A stretch of DNA of 64,000 nucleotides, from NCBI GenBank assembly GCA_022036555.1, contig CM039123.1:8309217-8373216 (forward strand). Direction: 5' to 3'. Made by a program: the position numbers and the translations under genes. Under the pieces are notes generated by a model that saw only the letters and a program-made list of their open reading frames with translations, ran no database searches and was not told the origin of the DNA. The DNA is from Microstegium vimineum. Its lineage: Eukaryota; Streptophyta; Magnoliopsida; Poales; Poaceae. This document shows positions 46,494 to 55,900 of the stretch, piece after piece. Position 1 is the first letter of the stretch; every line of letters starts with the position of its first letter.

Positions 46494-48597
46494 CTTGTCA
46501 TTTTTACTAGCTCATTTTTTGAAGGAAACACAACTTTGAACTCAGAGGTGCTGTGCTTTTTGACATCCCATGCAAAATTCTCAGAAACTAAAACCTTTAG
46601 ATAAGCAACAACTTGTTCTACAGAAATGTCCTTACCAAAAGTAGTGATCATCGCCTTCCTGGAGTCTTTCTTTGTTGGTTGTATCGGCCCAAAAGGGATA
46701 AAATACCCAGCAAGGGCATCAGCTGCCTGACCAACCATGTGAGCCACCGGCTTTGGTTGCTTGGGAATCGAACACCGACATAATGCATGGTCATGGCTCC
46801 TGCAAATGTCACAAAACACCTCCATTGTGCAATCCTCCACCGCATGTCATTTTACCCCACACCTCCGGCAAACTTTGGAGGTGTTACTTTTCTGAGTCGC
46901 CCCCTCATCTGGAGCGGTGATCACTGCATTTTCTATTTCCATCTCTTCAGGTCTTCCTGCAGAAGAAGAGCCACTCAGCAACACTGCCCCTCGTTTAGTA
47001 CCTTGAACTAGAGCACTCTTGTCTCCCGGACGTTCTTGCTCCTTCTCTGCCTGGACTGCGGCGGCAGCTTGGACCACCGACCTCGCCTCACTGTTCTGCT
47101 GAGCCGCTAGCTGCTGCTGCGACGCAGGCCGGTACGCTTGCGAGGGCTGCTGCTGCTGATGCTGGGAAGTGAGCTTGCGATGGCGGCTGCTACTGCAGTG
47201 CAGCCGCCTGCTGTTGATGTTGCTGCGCCGCTGGCTGTTGCGGCGCCGCCCATTGCTGCTGCTGCCGCTGAAAATTTCCCCGGGACCCTGCGACCGATGC
47301 GGCTCCCGGTACGGTTCACGGACTCGAAACTGGTCCCGTCTTTGCCGGGGACCCGCGTTCCATCCCCTGTCACCGAAACGTCCGCGGCTGCCGCGGTCGT
47401 ACTCCCATCCAGGGCCGAAGCTCGGCGGGTGGGTGCCGAGGTTCGGGTTAAACCGCGAACCATCGAAACCAGCGCCACCGTCCTCGTGGAAACCGCGAGC
47501 TCCATCGCCAAACCCCTTCCATCCACTCCGAACGACGCCTCCCGCAGCTCCGGCACGACCTCCCCCACGACCAGCGCGGCCTGCACCACTTCCTCTTCCC
47601 CCCGCGCTACCTCCTTCACCGGACGCCATGGCCTTACGGAGGACCTCCGCGTATGAACGGCGCTGCGGCGTAGGAGTAGTCGCTAGGGTTAGCCGGTTCA
47701 GTGCCTCGAGGTCGCACGACAGCGAGAAGAAACGATCGGCCAATTTTCCCTGGGGGCGGCGGCGTGGGCGATCCTGTACCTGTGTAGCGTCCGAGTTGGG
47801 TCGCCTAGTGTTGAGTCCCAACGTCAGGTCCCAATCGGCTTTCAATCTTTCGTGGGGTGCAGCAGGCCCATCTCTCCCTGGGACACCTGCCGAGCCACCA
47901 ACGTCTCCTGAAACAACTATGCTACTGCTCGTACGTATCCAGGACGGTGTACGCCACACGGCTCGGCCGGTCCGCTCTCCAGAGGCCTCCTTTGTCGTGG
48001 AACAGAGCACAGTCGACGATGCCGACATCGCCTCCGCCAACGAACCTCGAACTCTAGGCCGCTGGATCCTCAAGTCCTTGACCACGCATGCCCCAAGGGT
48101 CATCGACGGTGGCAATCGCCCCTTCCAGGGTCGAGTCGCTACCTTTGGTCCGTCTGTCAATGATCGAACCAAATGTCTCACGAACTTGGTCTGCGAATTC
48201 CCAGAACCCGGTGATTCAACTTGCTCCACTCCACGGCGAACCGAAGAATCACAGAGCGCACGCTCTGCCTCGAGCAGTTGATCAGACGTGAAACCGTGAA
48301 CTGCGGCGTGACGTTCCAAATCACTCGTCACAGGTGATGAATACATCACCTCTTCATCGGAATCGTTCAAATCATCCGATGCCCAAAATTTGGATTTGCT
48401 TCCCGAGGGACGGAGGTCAGCTACGGGATCGGCACACAGAGCCGATGAACGTAGTCACCGTCGAAACGAATTTCGACGTCCAAATCCTCTCCCCCGGGTA
48501 TAAATTAGGAGCGAGCAACAATAATAATGGATATGTAAGTTATGAACAAAGCTGAAGAAAGTGAAGGATCGAGTGCTAGACGCATTGCATCGGGTAC

Positions 48598-49140
48598 TTA
48601 CTTGGTATATTCGATGTGTATCTTGCCGACGTCGGGGTCGGCGATGACGGCGAAGGCCTCCTGCGAGAGGTCGATGGTGCCACGGCACCCCGGCGTCGGG
48701 CATAGGTCGACGATCTTGACGGTGACGCTCCGGCCGGTGCACGGGTGCGGCACGCCCTGGTTGGTGGCGCCGGTGCAGGTGACCACGTACCGGTCGCCGC
48801 AGGCCGCCCCGCCGTTCCAGAAGACCTCGCTCGCCGCCGCGATCGCCGTCCCCTCCGCCGCGTTCCCGAAGCACGCCGACGCTGCAATCCACGCATTAAT
48901 CCAGCAACATTCGTTACACGGAGTACTATATAAATGCTGCGAAGCAAGCTAGTGTAGTAGCATGCATGTTGTGACAAATAAGCATATACTAGTATACATG
49001 TACGCACGTGTGTAAGGAGGCGTGTAGAGAGTTGCAGTCCCTGAGATCCCGGCGACCGGCGACACCATCGTCATTGCAAGGCCTGCCACAATTGCCAGGA
49101 AAACAACCAAGATTTCCTTGCTAGGCATCGCCATTGCCAT
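48598..49140 (-). CDS. EG45-like / plant natriuretic peptide-like secreted protein
   Basis: Two exons, 49140-49008 and 48881-48598, with a GT (gtgcgt) donor and an attgcag acceptor; the split codon restores the family motif PPYTPSAC. The product is 138 residues, the usual size. Residues about 7-32 form a hydrophobic signal peptide (ILVVFLAIVAGLAM), so it is secreted to the apoplast. The mature part is a single expansin-like double-psi barrel with GTATLYTPPY, SACFGN, NGGAACGDRYVVTCTGATN, PCTGRSVTVKIVDLCP and GTIDLSQEAFA. It has six cysteines, including the CP..GC pair. There is no C-terminal expansin cellulose-binding domain. PNP-type members influence water and ion balance; for other EG45 proteins the role is unclear. 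The frame is intact, a TATA box lies upstream at about 49286, and a LINE begins just past the stop. Identity is firm. Confidence 0.9.
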
Positions 49141-49284
49141 CGACCGTGTACTGAATTGAAGTGTGTACTCCTAGCTAGCTATTGTACGTCCCTTCTTCTT
49201 GCACAGTACGTACGTATATATGCAAGCATACGATCGATCGAGTACAAGATGGAGGTGCAATGAATGAAACTATAGCAAACACGC

Positions 49285-49293
49285 TTTTTATAG
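49285..49293 (-). promoter_or_regulatory. TATA box of the EG45-like gene
   Basis: The minus strand reads ctataaaaag about 145 bases upstream of the ATG at 49140, a normal distance for a plant gene with a leader of about 115 bases. Confidence 0.6.
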
Positions 49294-50543
49294 GCACGGC
49301 AAGTAGCTAGCGTCGGAAAAGTACAAGCTAAGGCGGGACGTGTGATGCTGACGCGCGCGGTGACGTGCGTGGCACACCATATACGACCTTCCAAAATCCA
49401 AACGACGACCAGATCTCTATACTATATAGTACTACACACTAGCTACGTTACAACCATGCAGTACATCTCTGTCTTTCTACTTGGTTATTTAAAACACTGC
49501 GTGGTTAATTAATACTGCATTATACGACAAGTTACCGTTCATGTGTACAGCGTTGCAACTTGCTCTGCTAGTCAAGTTGCAGTACGTGCCCTGCCGGCCG
49601 GCCGCCGCCGACGTGGGCCGGGCCGGCTACTACGCGGCCGGCCGCGCCGGCTGGATTATCGATCTGACCTGAACATAATTAGTGAATTGTGTGTATCTCA
49701 TTGATTGGCATGAACAGATTACACGATTGAATGCATAATCTTTCTCTCGGCTGTACGTATTGATGCAAACAGACGCATGATGATAGTTTATATATGTCGG
49801 ACTCTGTTGGTATGCTATCTAAAACAAGCTAGTAATTGGCGTCCTCCGACGACGCTGTCCTTTTCAATGCAAATCGATATGATTCTTGAGAGCAAAAGGA
49901 TCGATATATCAGATAATTTTTTTTAAAAAAAATATATACAAGACACATGCATGCATGAGCAATAATATAATATGGGATCACGAGTTGGCGTACTCATCAG
50001 GTATCTAGCTCTGATTAATTGCACGATCGATCCTGCTTGCTACTACCTCCGGCTCCACCTGGTGGCAGGCTGCTAGCTGGTGCACACACACCACCTGCAG
50101 GGCGGCCGGCTGCATATGGGACAGCGTCACTCACAGGTCGCAGCGAGTTGGCCATCGCAGCTTTGGTGCATCGCGCGCAGTGCCACCATACATTTGTGTT
50201 ATATACAAAAGAGCAATACTTAATTAATTCGTGGTTGAAATAGCCACACGCAGTGCATTGTTTCATTTTTGTTGTTTTGTTTAATGCTTAGTTCGTCGCA
50301 GAATAAATCAATTTTTATCCTAAGTTAAACTTTCTTAACTTTGACCAATTTGATTACCAACATTAACAACTTAAAAAAAATATTGTATGAAAATTTTTTC
50401 TATTCCCGTACTTTGCACATAATAACTATATATACTAATTCATATCATAAATCTTTGTCTTTCTCCATACATCATTTAGTTATTAAATTTAAAACATTTG
50501 ACTTAGGATAACTCTAAAGGACTTTGCTTAGTTCCTTCCTTAA
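49294..50543. other. Upstream region of the EG45-like gene and MITE-like DNA
   Basis: 49585-49655 is a GC-rich cluster of overlapping ggccggcc palindromes. 50300-50520 has Stowaway-like internal text (taactttgaccaatttgatt, aaacatttgacttagg). No gene supported. Confidence 0.4.
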
Positions 50544-51651
50544 GGCAATTTTTGCTGTGGGACATCGCGAAAACATCAAATTGGCTGCAACACACCGCCA
50601 ACGCTTGCTTTTGCCGAGTACCATTATGAATTCGCGAATGTTTGCCAGTGGACACCGCCACCATTAAAATAATCGTTTACAACAATCGGGAGAGAAAAAC
50701 CATAGTACGGAGACGTTTTTACCCCTGTCGACCTGAGTCCCCATCATTTAGGTGGTCCGGTTGGACCAGCTCGGCTCGGCCCCGGTCGTCTTCCTCCTTC
50801 CCCTATCCTCGTTTTCACCAGTCTCTCTCCCAATCCTCATTCCCCATCTCGACGAACCCTAGCTTGGAGCCATGGCATCGAGCTCGTATTCCCACGCGCG
50901 GTAAGCGCCACCACTCCACCCTGCCACGTTGCCTACCGTCTGCTGCTCCCCCCCCAACCGAGGCTCTCCCGCCCTCCGGTTCTCGCTCTGTCACCGGCGC
51001 GACCCGCCACCGTTCTAACAGCGAGCATATGCTAGCTTGCAAGTTGTGCGCTGTTAGCTTCGCCGCTCCACCAGCCTTGTTGCCGGCCAACTGCTGCTCC
51101 CCTCTCTAGCCGAGGCCTTCCCGCCCTCGCACGCAGCACACGCTTTCCGCCGGCGCGGCCCAACCTCGCCGCTATCCTGCCAGCGAGCTAGCGCAGGACC
51201 AGTAAGCCGTGCTTGACCCAGCTTCGCCGCTTCACCCTTCCGGTTGGCCGGAGAGCCTTCCTCGCGCTTGTAGTTAGGTTTGAGTTCAGGGTGCCATGGC
51301 GCTCGAGGTGATGAAGGAAGGCAAGGAAAAGCCATCTTCATGCATCCATGGCACGCCGACTGTGGGTAAGAGATGGCGCTGCGGGAGGCTGGAGACGGCG
51401 GCTAGGGTTGGATGGGTGTGCCCGACTGGGTGACCAACTTGTGGTCCGGGTCGACCAAGGGTCCGGGCACAGGGGCAACACATCATTTTGGAAAGTTTCT
51501 CTCTCCTGATTGCTGTAAACAATTATTTTAATGGAGGCGGTGTCCACTGGCAAACATTCGTGAATTCATAATGGTACTCGGCAAAAGCAAGCGTTGGCGG
51601 TGTGTTGCAGCCAATTTGATGTTTTCGTGATGTCCCACAGCAAAAATTGCC
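50544..51651. mobile_element. Pack-MULE-like element with about 160-bp terminal inverted repeats
   Basis: 50544-50703 (ggcaatttttgctgtgggac...) is repeated in inverted form at about 51490-51651 with only a handful of differences. The inside (about 780 bp) is GC-rich and contains exon-like text. One is an ATG in good context at 50872 followed after 29 bases by a donor (gcgcg/gtaagc). Another is a second ATG at 51296 with a 45-codon frame containing a gtaaga donor near 51366. Such captured gene pieces are typical of Pack-MULEs. No transposase and no clear 9-bp target duplication (flanks cttccttaa and tactttcaa). Confidence 0.75.
50935..51190. repeat. Internal duplication within the Pack-MULE-like element
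   Basis: 50925-51020 and 51085-51190 share the order of gttgcc..ctgctgctccc, ccgaggc, cccgccctc, cgccggcgcg and aacagcgag/ccagcgag, offset by about 163 bases with considerable divergence. It is probably a tandem duplication of captured DNA. Confidence 0.5.
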
Positions 51652-52987
51652 TACTTTCAAATAACTGTGAGTGATTCATTTAATGTGATGGCAAGGTTAG
51701 AATTATCTATTACTTTTTAGGAGGTAATATATCAAATATATATTTATTTAATTTTTAGTTTGTTAAGATAGGATAATTAAAGAAAGTTTTAGATGTAAAA
51801 ATCTTTTTTCTAGATCTAATTGATATGTATGATCTATTTGATATGGCAAAACCTTTATTTTGCAACTTTAGATATGAAAAAAAAAATCTGATTAGTATAT
51901 ATATTTTCATGAAAGCTAATTTAATTAGCATGTAACTTTTTGTACGTGAGAGTTACACGTTGTAGCGTGTTTCATACCCAATGTCTATTAGTTGACGTGC
52001 ACCATATTTAATTTAGAAGGTGCTCTTAGTTATATAATATTGTTTTAATCGAGTTAGCATGACTGCATGAGTCACATTTGACGGTACAATGTCTTAGTGT
52101 GTAACATCTATTGCTGTTAATTTAGCTGACTTTGATCGAGTGATTGCAGTGGTTACCGGTTCATGTAGGATAGAGAGATGGCCGTGGGTTGGGGTAGTAG
52201 TCAAGGCACCAATGGAAGCACTTTTGACTGTGATCGATGGTAGCAAGTGGCCTCATTGAGTTGGTTCCAAGCTAAGGATCTCAAAAAAGTTGGATTGGTC
52301 GAGATCAGACTGTAGGGGGTGCCTTGTGTCGCTGTGGCACGTGTGCGCACGGCATGTTGCACGGAGCTATATCAAACTCTCAAGGAATATAATATATAGG
52401 CTAAAATAAAAGAACAATGCTAGAGCTTGCACCGGACAATAGTGTTCACCCTTGACAGATCGTCTATTGGTGCTGCTTAGTGACTTAACCCAATAATGAA
52501 GTGGGAGATGTATGATTCGTTGGAGAACTTTGTGACTTCGGCGGATCACCCGATGAAGCCAATCTAGACTCAGTGACAAGATGGGTATTTTACCGTGGTG
52601 CGCTGTATGACCTCTCGGTGGATCATCATCTAGTAAAAATTCAAGTTGATTTTGTGACTTGTTGGCATGGTCATGATCCGGTGGAGGACTTAGTGCACCT
52701 TTGTGAGCATTATATTTTGAAAAAAAAAATTGGCATGCTTCATTGTGAACTGAATGATGATTTGCAAGCAATACGTGAGTTGTAGCGAGGACAAAGCCGA
52801 ACCATGCATATCTGAGTTCCATAGCAGCAAATTCAATTCTGTTAGGAAGCTTGGAGAAAGCAACCAAATTCCAGCGAGAATTCCTTGAGCTTTCGAATGT
52901 GCCTAATAATAAAATTAAATATATCGTTATTTTTTCTAGTAATAAAATAAATAAATTCCAGATGTGTCCAGTCGATTCTAGTATATT
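51652..52987. other. 3' flank of the gulonolactone oxidase-like gene; unassigned DNA
   Basis: 51700-52080 is AT-rich. 52160-52840 has more balanced composition and an open plus-strand frame (52573-52785) that resembles nothing I know. The stretch 52840-52987 would contain the 3' untranslated region of the minus-strand gene. Confidence 0.35.
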
Positions 52988-55900
52988 CTACGACGACACC
53001 CTGGTGCAGACTCTGGCTTCCTTGTACACCTTGCCGGGGCGGCATACGTAGCCCTGCTCCGGCGCGCAGTGGTCGTCCCGCGAGCACACGCACATCCCCT
53101 CGAGCGCGCACCCGGGCGCGTCCGTGGTCGGCGACCTCCCTCCGATGCCGAGCATCATGTCGCTCCAGTCGCTGGAGAAGAGGCCGTCGGGGTCGTAGGC
53201 GTGCTTGACGCGCAGGAAGCGCGGCAGGCCCGGGTACTTGCTGGCGGCGCCGACGAAGGCGAGGTTGCGGTTCTTGCCCCAGTGCGGCAGGCCGCCGTAC
53301 TTGAAGATGCCCATCTGCTCGATCTCCTCCAGCACGTCCTCGAACAGTCGCGCCCGCGCGGGGTCCCGGCTGCGGTAGTAGGTGATGTCGAAGTCCACCA
53401 TGTCCATGTCCCCCGACGGCGGCTTGGGCTTGCCCAGGTGCGCCGTCGACGCCTTCACGTAGCGCATGAGGATGCCGTCGTATAGCTCCACGCCGCACAG
53501 CGCCCTGGGGTCGAGGTCCCGCAGCCGGCGCACGTCGGCGACGAACGCGGCGGCGGCGCGCACGGGGAGGCTGAAGGTGGTCTGGTGGAAGAAGGCGCCG
53601 CCGCGCACGCGCGGGTCCCAGGGACACGCCGTCAGCCGCGCGTCGTCGCGCCCGGTCACGCACCCGCCGGACGCCTGCATCCGGTGCTGCGGCCCCACCA
53701 CGGGGTACCCCGTGAACAGCCCGCCGCTCCGGCGCTGCAGCCCGTACCCGGCCACCGACAGCGCCGCGTGGGTCACCCACGACGTCACGCACTTGCCGCT
53801 GCCGTTGCCGCCGCGCTCGAATAGGTCCTCGGCGAGCCGGCTCGCCTGGATCGCCAGCGTCGGGGTGGCGCGGAAGCCGATGAAGTCCATCACGCCGTCC
53901 CCGGCGCGGTCAGCGGCAGCCGGTCGTCGATGCGGTACACCGCCCGCCCGTGCCCCGGGAACCACGAGATGTCGGCGAACTCGTGCTGGTACCCGAATTT
54001 GGCCACCTGCTCCGCCAGGTCGTCGTCGTCCCGCTCCGTGAACGTCACCGAACGCTTGAACAGAGGTTGCAGCGCCAGCGTCACCTTTGCCATTGGGATT
54101 TGTTGGGAGTGTACATTTATAATTGCATAATGTACGTTAGCTTGAAATCAAACTTATCCCAACTGTATGTAAAAATGGGATCTTGGAATTTTGATAGAAA
54201 ATTCAAAGTCAGCCAAATATTTGACTTGAACACCCGATCGACCCGACCATTATCCGTCTAACTATTTGAGTGTATGGAGTGTACTAGTGGTAGAGTATGG
54301 TTTACACGTCAAACGCATGGACGGCCCATTGAATATGAAAGGATCCCAGCCAACTAGAACGTCTCTCGAGAATATGAATGCCCATTATTCCATTTTAAAA
54401 CAATCCGACAGCCGACAACGGCTTTTATCCATCTATAATTACTAGTATACTTCATTCATACGCGTATTAGTTGTTGTTTTAGATAGCGACACGATCTTTA
54501 AAATGTAACTCTGACTACTTATTTTTTGAAAAATATTTATTGGGATATAATATATATATTTTTTTATAAAAGTATTTTTTTAAGTCAAATCTATTGATAT
54601 GATTTTCATTTTCCAGATTTAACAACTTAAAAATTATTCATAATTTATATCTTCAATGTTCGACTTAAATTCTTTTTAGAACGACAACTAATATGGGTAC
54701 AAAGAGTACTAGAAGATTTTGGAAAAATGGAGTGGTGGAGTGGGGACTGAAGAGGTACTTCTGGTAGTGATGAGCCTGGATAGTTTGTTTATTTTATTGT
54801 CGAAAGAGGAAATTAAATAATCCAAATAGTTGTTGTGCATTAATAAGTCGTATGCACCAACCACGTGCACAACGTTGTTTCAATCTGTCATTGGAGATCT
54901 ATTGGGCCACTTAAATTTAAAATGAGTCTTAACCTCCAACCTATTATATATATGTAAGATCTATTTTGGGTTTAAAAGAGGCATCACTTAAATATTTAAA
55001 TATAAGTATCCTCTCTCCTGAAGACTCGTTTGCAAAAAAAAATATCTTTTGATAGTGTTGTTGGAGCCAAAAATGGGTATTGAACCATTTGACAATAGCG
55101 CTATCTAAATAACGAATGCGAGTCTTAGAAACAGTTATATTTTTACTATCAAATTATGCCAGTCATCAACTCGAGCAAGATCCAAACTCAAAACTTGTAG
55201 CCTTGATGTCATATTGACCTATATGCACAAAGTAAGAGTTGAACCTAAAAGTTTAAACTGCTAGAAAGTATGAGTAATTAACTTATACTTCAACTTTGCA
55301 TTCCGTTATGAACAATGTTTACTCATTCTGTTGTTTAATCAAGCATTTGGCTCAAAATTGAATAATTGTCTTAAGGCCTTCAATTCATGTTGAACCTCAA
55401 GAGGTAATAACACTTGAAAAAAGAGGACATAAACCGTCTTAATTTTTAGAATCAACATAAAAAATCGACTACTATTTTGATAACTCTAATTGTAAAAGAC
55501 AACTTATCTATCTACTAGCTTTTTTAAAAAAAATAACGGCTTCTAGAATAGTCTAAAATAACTTATTACACCTACAAAGAACAAGCTAAATATCTCAGTA
55601 TAATCCACTAATATACAGATTTAAACTATTATTTACTGATAAAGGTGTTGAAGAGATCTACTAATAATACGACCTTATTTAGAAGTATATGTATTTATCT
55701 CAGTTCACATATATTAAAGTGTATTGAGTGAAAATTAAACTAAATTCCAGTTTAATACATGTGGAATGAGATGTACATATGTGCATCAAACAAGGCCTAA
55801 GAGAAAATAAAACACGAGTAGGGACTAATTATGGTTTGCTGGTTCATGTAAAAGCCTACCGATATATGACTCGAAAAAGCCACACGTTGTTGTGTCGCTA

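Larger units (their letters stand above)
42831..48370 (-). pseudogene. LINE ORF1 (zinc knuckles, DUF4283), interrupted by a solo LTR
   Basis: The frame from the ATG at 48370 encodes a long Gly/Arg/Gln-rich region (47100-47640), then two zinc-knuckle-like groups, CRRCGVK and CDICRSHDHALCRC (46750-46860). These are separated by a TGA where the second Gly of CxxCGxxGH belongs. Next comes a DUF4283-like RNA-binding domain starting at about 46700. The solo LTR (44251-46493) cuts this domain; removing it and one CTTGT copy brings KNELVKMT next to the remaining DUF4283 sequence with ALPVVWIQVLNLP. A one-base loss lies near 44220 and another frame change near 43790. The tail down to 42831 is acidic. 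ORF1 normally coats the LINE RNA. Confidence 0.8.
39063..48500 (-). mobile_element. L1-type LINE retrotransposon, split by a solo LTR
   Basis: Read on the minus strand: a GC-rich 5' leader (about 48500-48370), ORF1, ORF2 with endonuclease and reverse transcriptase, a 3' leader and a short A run near 39066-39072. Without the inserted LTR the element is about 7.2 kb, normal for plant L1 elements. No convincing target duplication was found, so the outer limits are approximate. Both ORFs have stops and frameshifts, so it cannot move by itself. Its 5' end lies about 100 bases beyond the 3' end of the EG45-like gene, in the same orientation. Confidence 0.85.

Noticed and set aside
47169..48281. 370-codon plus-strand frame
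   Set aside because: Opposite strand of LINE ORF1, low-complexity Arg/Pro-rich text.
53069..54041. Plus-strand open frames over exon 2 of the gulonolactone oxidase-like gene
   Set aside because: Composition shadows of the real minus-strand exon.
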